Assembly (NCBI GenBank): GCA_030248195.1
Contig: JASAND010028334.1
Span: forward strand, 1-64,000
Direction of reading: 5' to 3'
From: Trissonchulus latispiculum
Lineage: Eukaryota > Nematoda > Enoplea > Enoplida > Ironidae
DNA length: 64,000 nt
Each line of letters begins with the position of its first letter. Position 1 is the first letter of the stretch. This document shows positions 32,830 to 52,345 of this stretch, in pieces. Under the pieces are notes generated by a model that was not told the origin of the DNA, did not search any database, and saw nothing but the letters and a program-made list of their open reading frames with translations. The position numbers and the translations under genes were made by a program.

Positions 32830-33815
32830 ATGAATACAAATAAAGACTACCTTTTGTTGTGTTGTGTTGCACAACGGTTTATAACAAACATTTGTTTGTT
32901 GTAGCGACATTCCATTCTGTTGTTGTGTTTAAGAACGTCTGGCCCGTCTCTGCTTTGTTTAGATTGTGTCGTTTCCTTTTGTTTTACGTAGCCGTTTTCA
33001 ATAAACCTTTTTTTGTTGTATAATTTGCAACGTACACTATACACAAACATCTCAGACGTTCGCGACCCGTGTTTGCAAGGTACACAATAGAAAACATCTG
33101 AGGCATTCGCGACCCGTGTGACCCGTTAACCCGTGTTTTCATACTAACTAATACAAATAAACACTGGTTTTTTACACGGGTCTATGTACACGCGCCCCGT
33201 CTTTGTCTTGTTTAGATTCTGTTGTTGTTGTCTTGCATAGCCCTTTGGAAGAAACCTTTGTTGTATATTTTGCAAGCTACACAATGGAAAACACCTCAGG
33301 CATTCGCGACCCGTGTGACCCGTTAACCCGTGTTTTCATACTAACTAATACAAATAAAGACTGGCTTTTTACACGGGTCTATGTACACGCGGCCCGTTTT
33401 TGCCTTCTTTAGATTCTGTTGTTGTTGTTTTGCACAGCCGTTTGGAAGAAACCTTTGTTGTATGTTTTGCAAGCTACAGAATAGAAAACACCTCAGGCAT
33501 TCGCGACCCGTGTGACCCGTTAACCCGTGTTTTCATACTAACTAATACAAATAAAGACTGGCTTTTTACACGGGTCTATGTACACACGGCCCGTTTTTGC
33601 TTTCTTTAGATTCTGTTCTGGTTGTCTTGCATAGCCGTTTGGAAGGAACGTTTGTTGTATATTTTGCAAGCTACACTATGAAAAACACCTCAGGCATTCG
33701 CGACCCGTGTGACCCGTTAACCCGTGTTTTCATACTAACTAATACAACTAAACACTGGCTGTTTGCACGGGTCTATCTACGCGCGACCCGTCTCTGTCAT
33801 GTTTAGTACCATGTT
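32830..33815. repeat. 197-bp tandem repeat array
   Basis: At least three near-identical 197-bp units (33203, 33400 and 33597 mark the same point) and one or two diverged units upstream. Each carries CATTCGCGACCCGTGTGACC, ACCCGTGTTTTCATAC and ACACGGGTCTA. An open frame of 69 codons happens to span each unit but in three different frames, since 197 is not a multiple of 3, so it is not coding. Scattered ACCCGT words continue to about 34210. Confidence 0.85.
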
Positions 33816-34537
33816 TATGTTTCGTTTTGTTGTCTTCTCTTGGTTTCTGTATTATCACGCTTTTTATTTTGTTACATGTTACAACAAGCGTATGCGATTC
33901 CTTTTCTCAATTTTGTAGAAGTGTAATGGCTTAGCGTACGGCTTTCTTGAACGGGTCAGATTTCCAAAATCCGTTAACAACACAAAATTGTTTTGTTCAA
34001 CATTGCAACCGCTGCATACAAATACTGTTAGAATTTTCGCATAACATAGTTAAAAAATTCTCATAATTTCATGATTGTAGGTGTCAGAAACGATAGTTTG
34101 GTTTTTTCCTCCATGACAGTCAGCCCGTACAACCGTTGAACCCATAGTTGTATCTTTATGAAGGGCAAAACAACAAATTTTTTCACGGGTCTGATATATA
34201 GAACCCGTATTTAAGAAACAGTACTGAGACGTCGTATCTTATTTGAAACATGTATTCCTGTTTGGATTTTTTTAACATTTTTATAATTTGATCAACATAT
34301 ATTAAATAACATCAAATGATACTGACATATTGCGATGGATAGATTGACGTAAAACAATATATGCTGAGTCATACATAATGAAAGTCAAGCCACAAAATTT
34401 AATCACTCAATTGTCAATTCAATCAATCACAATTAGCACTTTTCTCAACACAACAGATGCTGCTACCAGTTGTTAATATCTGTGTGACTTAATTTCTTTC
34501 ATTATTCAGTATCAGAGATTACACTAAAACAAAAACG

Positions 34538-35883
34538 AACTAAACTGTGACCAAAAAATGTAGGGAGCGAAATTGTTTTATTTATACTGAAGTACCGAGA
34601 CATTTTTGGTACAGCAATGTATATATTTTCTGAACCGTCATGGCATGAACTTTGTTTTGGTTGAAAACGAATTTTAAACAAATTAAAATTCCTCAAAAGA
34701 AGCCTATTTTTTAAATTTTTAAAGATTAGTAGAAACTAGGAACTAGCCTTTCGGTGGAAATTAGCCCATGTGCCAAATACATTTATATAATCCCGAATAT
34801 AAGCTTCTTTCGTCACAAATTGTGATAGTTATTCAATGTTGTTCAATTTTCAAAATTTTTAGATCTTTGCCGCTTTTGCAACTTTGACTGGCCATTAGTC
34901 GCGATTTTTTCAATGAAAAAATGTGTTAATTGAATTTTCAGGACCGCTTACGCCTCAGCGTTCATGTGATATATGTGCTATTTCAAAATGTGAAAATCGA
35001 TTTTAACGAAATATAGTACTTATTGACCCAACATTTCCACAAAGCGAATCCAGCAAAAGTGGGTAAAAATAATATTATCATAAAGTTTTATCTGAGCTGA
35101 ATCCAACGATATAAAGTTTTCGTAGCCACGGCTTAAATTGCCCCAGCAACGAATTTTTAAACCATTTCCTATTTCAGCTGATTTCTGACAAGTTGTGCTA
35201 TATTGTGCATTGATTTGCAGCATATACTGTAAACTAGTACAAAGCCGGATAAAAAGTGAAATTGTTTAAAAAATCGTTGCGGAAGCAAGATAAGTGGTTG
35301 CCACGAAAACTTTTATATCGTTGGATTCAGCTGAGATTAAACTTTATGATAATATTATTTTTACCCACTTTCAGTGGATTAGTATTGTCCAACTTCTTGG
35401 TCAAAAAGTGGTATTTTTCGAAAAAATAGGATTTCAAATTTTGAAAACCACATATATCTCATGAAACCTGACACGTAAGCGGTACTGAAAATCCAATTAA
35501 GTAATTTTTGCATTGACTGAGTCACGAGTAATAGCTAGTCAAAGTTGCAAAAGCCGCAAAAGTCAAAGGATTTTGAAATTTGCAAAAATTAAATAACTAT
35601 TGGAAGTTTCGACAAAAACAGCGGATATTCGGGATTCAATATCTTTGGGACATGGGCTATTTTTGCACCGAACGGCCAGTTCCTGGTTTCTACTGATCTT
35701 TCAAAACTTAAAAAATCGGCTTCTTTTCATGAATTTTAATTGTTTAAAAATGTTTTTTAACCAAAAGAAAGTTTTTGTGATGAGAGTTCTGAAAATATAT
35801 ACATTGCTGCAGCAAAAATGTACCGGTAGTTCACCATAAACAAAACAATTTCGCTCCTTACATTTTTTGGTCAGAGTTTAGTT
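34538..35883. mobile_element. Long inverted repeat (fold-back) element, about 1.35 kb
   Basis: The left arm starts AACTAAACTGTGACC and the right arm ends GGTCAGAGTTTAGTT. The arms are similar along their whole length (about 660 bp each) and meet near 35210, where TTGATTTGCAGCATATACTG forms the turn. Matching blocks include GGAGCGAAATTGTTTT, AATCCAACGATATAAA and GTGGGTAAAAATAATATTAT. A terminal fragment of the same family is at 53015-53106. There is no coding capacity, so it is non-autonomous. Confidence 0.85.
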
Positions 35884-36183
35884 AAACAAACTCTATGTCT
35901 TAAACAATGACATACAGCATAAAGTTGTGACATTTTTATTTGAACTGGCTAAAAAAACGTGCAACATTACACCGAGGGAACGAATCTTTGATGAAATCTT
36001 TGTTCCTTAATGTTATAGTTCCGTTTTTATGAAAACCGGCAAATGAAGACCACATCGTAAGAAATCAAAAAAGTGTAAGCGGTGTTTCAGGTATTGTAGT
36101 AGTCACGAGGTTAAATACAAATTGGCCAACAAAATAACTTTTTGTTGAGAACAAGTTCGCTTCAGAATCATCAAGTGCTTGAC

Positions 36184-41835
<5,652 letters not shown>

Positions 41836-42691
41836 CTACAGAAAAAGTAATTGAAAGTACACGTTCGTAATCCATACCGTACATATGTTAGTGGTGTTTT
41901 GTTGACAACAAGCTATGTTGCTTGGGAAAAAACCTATATTGGTTTTCGGTAATACCACTGCAATGTAAAGTTAGTAACACCAAATTATCGCATATAAAGG
42001 TTGGTTGTCATATTTTAAGTATTTTCTTCATTGTCCTATATACACCTCAATCGAACTGAAGAACATTCTGTTCAAAACAAGATAAACTAACTCCACACGA
42101 CTATGTCGTTGATGATTAACTCCTAGTCCTGCTCCTAGCAATTGCACTTCCTTTGTGTTATATTTGTAGGACTGGCTGTTCAAATTCGAGGCTGCATAGC
42201 TTAAATTAAAATGTAACAGATTACGAATGACTAAATTGTTATGTAATATTACTCAAATTAATAAATATTGTATAATATTTGTTACATATATATAAAACAT
42301 TCTTGATTGGTACTGAATGTAGAAAATCTCTGTGGCCACATCAATATTAGACTATATTTTACATTCACTAATACATGTGTAGATATAATTACAATCACAA
42401 AAAGTGACACCCAACAAATGGTAAATTTGTTATAACATTTGCATCAAACAAAACGTATACTGCGAATTACAACGTTCTAGCTTATGTCAATAATTTTTAC
42501 TTCGTTTTAAAGCAGTTATTATTTGCCTTGTACCCATATATAATTGTGAATCACCCAGTTGAACCAATTAATAAAACAACATATGTTAAAAATAAAATTA
42601 TAGGAATATATTAATTACGTCATAGATTTGAATAGATTACATCATAATACTTAGACCGTGTATGTATAGGACAGCTAAGCTATACAAAGTA

Positions 42692-43061
42692 TCATTGAAT
42701 CTGTAATTTCTCAACAAATAGCAAACGATATTTACTATTCCTAGCTGTAAAACTGGCAATTTTGTTGAACAGCTTTATATAATACCATGGAGGAATGTCG
42801 TCATTGCTGAACCCCAATTCTTCGCTGCAAGAATCGCTTACGCTCAGTACATCTTCCTGTATAGAGGTTCTCTGAGATTGTTCTGTTTTATGCTGTGGTG
42901 TATGGGTAGAAAAGCTATTTCGGGGGAATCCAAGTACAGTAAAGGGATTATGAGTACCTTCCGAGTATTTCTTTCTGAAAATAATATTCTATTATATGAT
43001 ATATAAGTATGCAAATTATCTATACATATATATATCTACTTATATATATATATACATATGT

Positions 43062-43127
<66 letters not shown>

Positions 43128-45521
43128 CACATATAAGTGTGTGTATGTGTAGCTGTGATCTAATAAGTAGTAATCTTTGGTGACGACAATAGCAAGATAC
43201 ATACGGTCAACAAATACTACATAGTTTGTGTGTGAAAACAGCTTTGAATTGTCATGACGTCTTCGATATTTGACATTTATTTGTAAATTGTAGATCACTT
43301 ACATGGTTGTTGGTGTTGAACATAGTTCTTGCGCATACATAATAGTGCCAATTGACTTCACAGTCTTAGGTTCGTGTTGACAATGTAGCTGTAATTGTGC
43401 TGGGCCGGTATGTATGTTTATGGATTTGTGCTCAGATCTGTAATGTTGTCCAAAAATAATTTCGTTTTTATTGCTACATGTTGTATGTATATAATGTATT
43501 ATAATTTTATTAGCATCTTTCTTTTAAAACATACTTCCATAAGAACCTCAAATTACGAAAACCTCATCTGGTCAATGTTCATGTTACATACATACAAAAA
43601 AGTATTATATGCCAAAAACAAATAGTTGATTAAATTGTCCTACAACTGGTACTAACCTGTTGTTGTTGTTGTCTGCAGGTCTCAATCTTTTCAATTGAGT
43701 GTATACTCTAGGGGACATGTCCTCAGGATTAGACAAAGTTTCTTGAAAAAGTTCAGGTGAATGAATGATTCTGATATCCTCTTCGTCACTGAAATATACA
43801 TCTGTTCAGAAATTATTACTTAACAACAATAATATCAGTTACTGTTAAGTGATTACTATTGGTTATTATTCCTCGTACGTAGGAATGACATAAAAACTCC
43901 CTTACCAACTATTTACTGTCATGGTAATGATTTGTTGATAACACATACTATTTTACGCTGTCTCTTAAAATGTGATTTCTTGGTTGGTCACAACAAATAG
44001 CATTTTGTTGTTTTCTCTACCATAATATATTATTTCAGCTGTGGTAATAACAAATTAAGTTTGTTACAACAACAAAGTTTTTGTACTATATATACAGGTG
44101 AATTTGAAAAATATGTAATGCTGCTACTGTACCTGTGAATATTTGAAAGATCTTGTTTTCGTTTCTTTCTTCCCAATTCAGTACATTGGTTTCTATAATT
44201 TAATATTGACTGCAAATTCGCAAATTTTAAAGACATTTATCATAGTGATGTGGATCCCATGGAATGGGTAGGCAAAACGAGTGCTCCACATTTCGCTATG
44301 TGGGGAATCCACGAGTTGTACAAATGAAACCCATCTCATACAGTCGATGCTATCCCAATTTTTGTCGATCTCATCGTATCGTATCGCGCCGGGAATCCCT
44401 GGATCCGACGTGATGCGCGGATAGGATACACATTAGTTACATTTAAAATAAACAAAACACACAATATTATATTAGCATTTTTTAACTTGCTACGCACGTG
44501 CAGCTACATCTTCAGTTCTTACTTTCACAGCGAAGACTTCTGAATAATACAATGAATTAATGCAGGTTGCGTAAATTTAATAATAATAAAGATAACAAAC
44601 AAAAATACAACCCCGTTAGGTTTTACTTTTTACTTTAGATTGTAAATGTTGGGAATAATATGAAATTATGGATGGAATAAATCATTAGTTCGAAGAAAAT
44701 TTAATAACACTTTACAACTATACAACAAAAAATTGATACAATTTAACAGACTCAAGACTCTCACAATTTTCCTAGAAGTGACATGGGATTTCCTACTATT
44801 GATGCATTTATTGCAATTCAAAATACCATCATTGAAAAGCTAAAGAGTTTCAAAACTTCTAAGCTTGTAGTTTAATTTTGGATTACATTTTACGGCTAAT
44901 CTCATATTAATTATACCAGAACAGGTAGGAATCAGAACGCATGAAAAATCGTCAAATCAAATAAAAACCTTTGTCATCAAGAAATTACTGATTTGCTTTT
45001 ATGGATTTTGTTTGGCATAAACCTTTATTACATTTGATTTCATTGATGTTTTCTGTCGAAATTTTTAAGTGATTTGATTTAGTGGATCAAAAATCAAAAC
45101 CTCCATCAAAACTGTTTTGATTAGGATGTCAATTGATCATGAAAACATTGCTAGTATACTATTTTTTGTTTAGGTAAGTCACCATATCTATTTGTAGTGA
45201 AATCCATTGGCAAGCCTATTATGAAATTACCAACGATATATGTAGATAATAGTGTAGATAGGAAAAGTGTTACAATTTTGCATGTATCCGTATCGTTACC
45301 CTGTACTCGTTTGTGTTGCAGCGTAGGTTCTGCTATCTGTCATATGATCAGTATCGTTATCGCTAGGCGCAACTAGTTTCGTCCCTGCAACTAGTTTCGT
45401 TCCTGTTGACGGCCCCGAAATCTGTGTAGCTGCAAGGGACTCTGTGATTGTTCCGTATTGAATATGGTACTGAACTATTTGATCATCCGAGTCTTCTTCA
45501 CTGCTAGACCCAATTTTAAAC
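42692..45521 (-). CDS. Four-exon acidic tail, probable 3' part of the P-loop ATPase gene
   Basis: Exons 45521-45300, 44192-44133, 43788-43657 and 42974-42692, all starting with one base of a split codon and joined in phase 2. The product begins with an acidic segment (GSSSEEDSDDQ), has a tandem GTKLVA duplication, a basic patch (GRKKRKQD), then DEEDIRIIHSPELFQETL and finally DDIPPWYYIKLFNK and ASFTARNSKYRLLFVEKLQ before TGA at 42692. The last 40 residues look structured. No start codon is evident in the first exon, so an upstream exon must exist. The last exon of the ATPase gene has a possible phase-2 donor (GGA|GTAGTG at 56837-56842) that would join here across an 11-kb intron. The join is unproven. 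Confidence 0.5.
43020..43124. repeat. AT-rich microsatellite
   Basis: Interrupted then continuous AT repeat, followed by GTGTGTATGTG. Confidence 0.85.
44243..44425. mobile_element. Fragment of the AGTGATGTGGATC repeat family
   Basis: Starts TAGTGATGTGGATCCCATGG and continues with GGATC/GATCC-type words. The same terminus is found at 51348 (direct) and 55027 (inverted). Confidence 0.5.
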
Positions 45522-45599
45522 CTAAAACAATTTATGCACTTCAACATGACAAGGTTTATGTCGTTACGCACAACATATAGTTATTGTTATTGGTATCTT

Positions 45600-47900
45600 C
45601 TAATTCTTATGCAAGCACATTTGAAACTTGAAAGAACATATATCAACTGTTGTTAATAGACTGTTTGATAAATGACTTTTGGGAATGTATTGTACCGTAT
45701 GTGAACTGCAGTATTAACCATTAATAGTATTTTTGCAACACTTATGCCGCATTGGTCATAAGTTTCACTTATAAAACCTAATTTCTGTTGAAATAGTGTA
45801 TTTTCTGCAAACAAAATGATTTACAAAATAATATCTACTTATCACAACAACTAAGTAATCTACACTTTGTTAGCGTATAAACTACTGCACAAATTAATAT
45901 CGAAAACATAAGTTACCACTTACATTCTTGCTTCAGTGAATACTCTTAGAAATGTTGTGATACAGAATGTACTTAATTATATATCACTTTCCATTATAGA
46001 AAATCATCGTCTATGAAACATTAAAAACAGTTATTAGTTACCATAAACAATACACATATTTATAAATATTATTTACAAACAATTTGTTACAGGCAATTGC
46101 TAGTGCTTACAAAAGTTGTTATTCCGTTCAACGTCTGATAATTACAATTATATATTAAATACTTCTATTTTACAAATCTATAATTTCTCAAAGGAAATTT
46201 GTATTTTTCTGTTTTATGCTGGTTTTCATAACTTATTTAAAAAAATGTTTATTGTTTTGTAATATCATTCTCATTATAGATCAACATTTATTTGCAAACA
46301 ACAACTTTTAACAATATGCACTTCAACCTAGGTTTGTCTTTACAATAAGAGTAAGAAGAATAAGAATAATTAACAAAACACTTCTGCTTGATACTAAACC
46401 ATAGTAATACATTCAGTTTAATGATCTTGTTGTTTGTTTTTCGGTGTTCTTTTTTTACGATTTATTGTGCAACCAACAAATTTACAAATGTTTCAAAAGT
46501 CACCAACATAATTTCATAACAAAATAATGGTAACATTATTCCTATGACCAATAACCTCACACAAGTCCTGATAGAATATGTCTCTACAGAACTATAATAG
46601 CAGAACTGAATAAAGAAAATGATTAGCAATAATGACGGAATAAAGTTATGGCAAACAATTAATAATTTAATTATAAGCATTAGCTTTTTATTTATTGTAC
46701 AGACAGAGTTCATTGTGTCATGCTTATAATTTAAGCTATTGCAGTAATTTATTTAAGGGGTTATTGGGTGGGATGAGTACTTTGTAAACAAACGCTGCTT
46801 TCAGTATACGGCTACTGTAAAGATAATCCATCTCTATCGACAATAACTAATAATTTAGGCTGTTTTCGATTATCCCCCTGTAGTTCCGAAGAAGTGCAGA
46901 ACAAGCAGAAATCGAATGATTCAGTTGAAAATAATTGGGGGTACTTTTTCAAACCTACTGATTTAAAACATGAAACAATTTTCAAATTTTTTACAATTTT
47001 TAATAAATTGGATATTTGACTTTGTTTAAGGAACAACAACGGATATACAAAAGTTTTTTCGCTTTGATTTCGCTGAAACGTCCCAGACACATGTTTTGTA
47101 GGGCGCTGATCAGGAATGTGAAATGACTTTGTCGATTCATGTTTTTGTTAGCTAAATATGGACAACAGTGTTAAGTTGAATATGTAAGCTTATGTGGAGC
47201 TAAGGAAAAGCTCAATCCTAAAAGCGATTTCAGATTCGTAATTACCGCCTCAGAAAAACCCTGTCAAAGAATTTTTAACGAAATCATAGACAACAACTTC
47301 TTTTTCTACTGATTGACTGATATATATCTTCATCATTATGAATTTTTATTGTTATGGTATTTTTATTTAAAGATGTACACAAGCAATATAAGTTCTATGA
47401 TTGTGTTTGTATCACTGAGATGTTTTTTACAGGAGATGTTATTCCGGTAAACAGAAATGCAACATCAACTTACCTCAAATATTTGTCCGGTATGTTATTT
47501 CCAGTAAAACACTGATTAATGAGTATGTGCATTTATCTGTCAAATAAGAACACCAATTTGCGTGTTTCATTACATTTTGTTATGTGGGCATAATACAGTA
47601 TGACATAAACACATAATCTAGATTTGTTTACGTCTCTTATATATGGATTTTTAGTGACGATTAAATCGACGAGGTAAACATGGTGCAGTTTTTGTGGTTC
47701 TTTGAACCTACTACAATAATGTACACCTACTACAGTAACATGCTATCTACAAATAATCTAAATATATTTCGGAGTTGTTAAGCATAACATTATGTATGTT
47801 AAATGGATTGTTAGTACAAGTCCCATCCATTGCTAATTAGAAATTACGTATGTAGCATACAAATGCAAAAGAACATGAAACATTGTAATGCTACAAAAGA
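45600..47900. other. AT-rich non-coding stretch (putative intron)
   Basis: Very AT-rich; minus-strand frames at 46462-46713 and 46812-47090 have no supporting splice pattern or motif. A block near 47430-47790 is similar to 49030-49390. Confidence 0.4.
47430..47790. repeat. Diverged direct duplication, first copy
   Basis: Shares CATAATCTAGATTTGTTTACG, TCTCTTATAT-TGGATTTTTA and TACTACAGTAA in the same order with 49030-49390. Trimmed, diverged, no coding content. Confidence 0.55.
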
Positions 47901-47921
47901 TGAAACTGTATTCCGTGAGAG

Positions 47922-48348
47922 ACATAGGTTAACGCGGCGGGGGTATGGGGGGGTACAAGCCCCCCCCCAACCCCAACAAGGTACAAGCTCTATCGTCGTC
48001 GGGGACAACGGGTAACGGAAAAATGGCCAAGGGGTAACCAAAAACAGCTGGAAAAAATTAGTTTTTACAGTAAAATTTAAAAAAATTTCCGGCTTCGCCC
48101 GAATTTTTAAACTAAAATGTTTAATTTTTCGGAAAAATCGCGAAAAATTGTGAAATTTTTACCAAAAAGTGAAGATTTTTTACAAATTTTGACAAAAAAT
48201 TGCTAATTTTAATAAAATTAGCGCTAATTTTTTGAAAAATTAAAAAAATTTTTTTTGGGGTACAAGCTCCCCCTGAAAAGTTTTGTTCAAGGTACAAGCC
48301 CCTCAAAATTTTTCGGGGAGAAGCCCCCCCCAGGACCCGAGCCTATGT
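47922..48348. mobile_element. Short GC-ended element with GGTACAAGC words
   Basis: Inverted ends ACATAGG with runs of G/C just inside, and four copies of GGTACAAGC followed by C-runs. The centre is made of AAATTTTT words. No target duplication was seen. Confidence 0.5.
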
Positions 48349-48614
48349 TAATGTATGGTGAGAGATACAATATTTTCAATGAGGCAACAATTTCGTTAAA
48401 TTAAATATGCTTAACAAAACAATGAATGAATATTAAATATAAGATATTTCCTGTGATTAAATGAAAATGTCCAGGTGTTTGCAAAATGCAGTTCACAACC
48501 ATTTGCAAAATATATTGTTAGGATTAAAATTAAAAACATGTCTCAATACAAAAATAAAATAAAAAACCTTCAGACTATTTCTTTAAAAAGATTAAGCAAA
48601 CAAATATACTATCA

Positions 48615-48984
48615 GCCGGTTGCACCAAATATGATTAACTTCTAACTAAAATGTTATTAGCTAGTCTTAATCTTATTTTAATCAGATTCTCCGTTGCACC
48701 AAGCTAGTTAGATTTTAAAATCTGATTAACTCTAAACCAATGAGTATTTTTCCCAGATGCGCTCTAGCAAATCAAGTACAAGCTTATGTCACATGACGAC
48801 CTTAGTTAGATTTTAGTTAGATTTTAATCAGATTTTAGTCAGAAGTTAGTCAAATGTTAATCTTACCCCTGACTAGAATTAAAATCTAACTAACTTTCGA
48901 TTTGGTGCAACGGAAAATGGTCTTAATTAGAACTTAATTACAAATTAGTCTAATTAGATGTTAGTCAGATTTGGTGCAACCGGC
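48615..48984. mobile_element. MITE with 16-bp terminal inverted repeats
   Basis: GCCGGTTGCACCAAAT at 48615-48630 is exactly mirrored by ATTTGGTGCAACCGGC at 48969-48984. Inside, both halves contain repeated TTAGATTTTA / TAATCAGA words and a second GTTGCACCAA / TTGGTGCAAC pair. 370 bp, non-coding. The superfamily is not assigned because no target duplication is clear. Confidence 0.85.
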
Positions 48985-49029
48985 CGTATATTGCCTCAAG
49001 TTGTGCAGTAGTGTTTGAATGAGGGATAT

Positions 49030-49390
49030 ATTATATAGGTATTGTCTCCGTAAACAAAACCCAGCATCAACTCATGTTTAACATTTATTAAATGTACTAT
49101 TACAAATAACACTTTAATCAAACACTATGTGCAGTTGCGTCCTACATAAGGAAACCAACGTTTAGTTCAGGCTGTGCTGTTTGTTTATCTGGGACTACTA
49201 CAGTAAGACTCCACATAATCTAGATTTGTTTACGTCTCTTATATCTGGATTTTTATTCCAGATAAAAACGGCGACGTACAGGCGGTTTATTTTTTTAGTT
49301 TATCTGGACTTACTACAGTAATCTACACGTACCACAGTAAGATACTATATACATATAATCTGGATTCGCGAAGGAGATATAAAAACTAAC
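49030..49390. repeat. Diverged direct duplication, second copy
   Basis: Counterpart of 47430-47790. It carries an extra inverted pair ATCTGGATTTTTATTCCAGAT. Confidence 0.55.
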
Positions 49391-49399
49391 ATGATGCGT

Positions 49400-51340
49400 A
49401 TATTGAAATAAACAAAACATGCATTTGTAGCCCCTATAGAAATACGTATGTAAACTGCGTTAAAAACAAATTATAACTACAATGTTAATACAAGTTCTTA
49501 CTTAACTTGTAATTTTGTCATTAGAAACTACGTACAATACAACAACAAAACAAGACAAAAATCCGATACTGCAACGTTGAAATGTCTCTATGTACATATG
49601 AATTTGCCTTATTGTCTACATTAATAATCAGAAATGCATATATTATATATTGTTGAGACATTATGTTACTGAGATATTAAAGAGAAATGGTACATGAGAC
49701 TTATCGCGATAGTTTCATTTAAGTAATCAACGACTAATATCAAATTATTATAGACATCTATAACATTATAGATATTTTCAGTTCAAAACTATGTATCTAT
49801 GCTTGTACATAGCGCAAAAAGACAAGTGTCAATGAATAAAAGGACTGATCATATGTACATTAGGTTAGTAAGAACATATAAATAAGCATTCAAATTTAAT
49901 AAAAACTACAAATAAGTCATATGTATACTGCAGCTATTGGGAGCTCGTCATCTAGTAGACTTATCACCTGTACAGTTACTGTACTGAAAAAAATGCCTCC
50001 ATTCCGTTGCTTTAGACTTGTTCATTTTCTTCCGATTGTGATTCAGCATTGCTTGATTAATGCTCAAAAGCAGTAACAATCCTTCTGCGTTATGAGCAAT
50101 AATCAAAACATAGTGAATCAAATTAAGTGATCAAAGCAGCAGTTATCTAAAAAAAACAAAGACTATTGATTTTAATCAACAAAAAGGAGCGAGCAATCAT
50201 TATGGGTGATTGCGTTTGTGTGTGCTAGGGCACTAGTATTCAAACAAAATCAAATCGACAACTAATATCTCAACACTAGGGTCATAGAATCGATTACAGG
50301 ACTAATATAAAAATACCCCAGCACAGATTTAGAAATATAGATTAGTACATTTTTGTAATCTAATCCTAGCAAGAAAACATCCTGAAATTTAAATGCTAGT
50401 TGCACCACATACACGTAACTATACGCTGGGATCTATACATTGTTGTAATGCTGGAAATGCGCTCTATTTAATGACATGAAACAGTTTGGGATAGGTAGCA
50501 GTTGTTCCAACTGTTTCTTGACACATTGAGAAAAAATACAAAATACAGCAAACACTGCATTTGTTCTTTGCTACAGTTTTGATACAACGAAGCTACAACA
50601 ACTTATTTAACCAACTAAAATAGAGCAGATGAACACTATTACAGCCATGCATAAATCCAACTGTATAATTGCGTCTATCTCTTACAATAATGCGTTTAAC
50701 TTCAGCATTTTTGATTTCAGTTTATAATAAAACGTATATACCATTTATTCACTGCATCTATTATTGTGCATATTTGGGGGGCAGGCCACTTTGCGACAGC
50801 CGGCAGTAATACATTGCAGTATAAATAACATATGCAAAAACAGCTTACACGACAGTTTGCGTAATCAGCACAGCGAACATTGGTTGAGCTGTTCAGCTGT
50901 TTCTGTTATATGATTCAATAGATACATTACACCTTTCTGACGGAAACAACAGTCTTGATTGCGTTTTGACTAATCCAAACATTTAGAGAGCACAAAAAGT
51001 ATAAAAAAAATAATTTAATATAAAAAAAAAAATGGGGAAGAAAAGGGGGTAAAATTTATAATCATTTAGCCTCTGAAGTGCTGTGCTATCTGCTGGTAAG
51101 AATCACAACATAACACTCTCAACATATATTGAAGAACTAAAAAATAAAACATCACTGTATGACTATAGGGATACACTTATCAACAATCACACATAACGAT
51201 GCTACACTAACTTATGCATTCGGTGATAATAGGAACTGAGAATCTACTGCATACTGACGAACTGATTCGTCTAAGAAACACAAATAATGTTTAAAACACG
51301 GAACTATTCCTTCCATTTCTATATGATTTTAAATGTTTCA
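49400..51340. other. AT-rich non-coding stretch
   Basis: No exon, RNA or distinct repeat that I can support. Confidence 0.4.
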
Positions 51341-52345
51341 AATTTAGTGATGTGGATCGTATCGGCGGATCGGATGGAATAGACCAATCCCGGGTTGAAT
51401 CCGATTGCATGAAATCGACAAATTCTCAGATCGAATTGTTCGTATGCGATCCACTTGATTTTTACGGATCGCCGACTTGGCAAATGACAGAAATGTTTAA
51501 AATTTGTAGTGATTTGTTACCAAATAGCAAAATGTTGTCAAGACATTATGAAAATCTTTCGTGATTTTGTCACATATTTAATTGCGTGTTGTTAATGTTT
51601 TTATTTTTATCTTCTGTTACTGGATAAATAAATTATATGCATATAATCTACAACAAAGATAAAATGGAATTGGTGTCTAATATTTGGTGTTATGTTATTA
51701 ATTATTTGACATTGTCCGTCTTTTAAATACAGTAGCATTGACTGTTGAGACTGACTTTTTGTGGTATCATTCAAAGGTTGCAATTCATAGAAACGTCTCA
51801 AATTCGAACGGAAACGTGGTTTTTGGGAATCGGTTTGCTGAGAAGTGTACAGGGAACGCTGTAAACTAAGGCAGACGCACTGTTGTAGTGCTATTGTACG
51901 ACCAAAATTGTGTCTACAAATTTCGATAATTTATTGTGAACTTGCGTCTTCACAGCTAATTCCAACAGTATATGTTGTTTAGAATCGTCATAACATGGTG
52001 ATTTCGAACAACGTGTATATGGCGATTCATTCATGGAAAATATTTAATATTTAATATTACTAAATGTATTTCAATGTTTAATTTCTCTATAATTTTACTA
52101 CAAACAAATATCTGTTTTGATGAGTTAATAGAATTGTGTCACATTTCTGTTTTTGCAGTTGCATTTTAATTATAGTGAGTATTTAAAAGCTATTTATCAC
52201 CTGGAAACAAATATCTCACAATATGCCATTTGTTCGACTTCATTATTCATTGATAGAAGTTGGTTTAATTTCCCGGAATACAGCGCGTTCCTCCCATATA
52301 GTTGTATTAAAAAAGTTGTTTAGTTGTTGCAGACCTTTAGACTGA

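Noticed and set aside
33203..33806. Three similar 69-codon frames as a small gene family
   Set aside because: They are one per 197-bp tandem unit, in three different frames, so they follow from the repeat and not from coding selection.
43311..43380. Extra exon between 43657 and 42974 on the minus strand
   Set aside because: It has a good GTAAGT donor, but its only open frame needs a phase-0 acceptor, which does not match the phase-2 end of the preceding exon; it could be an alternative exon.
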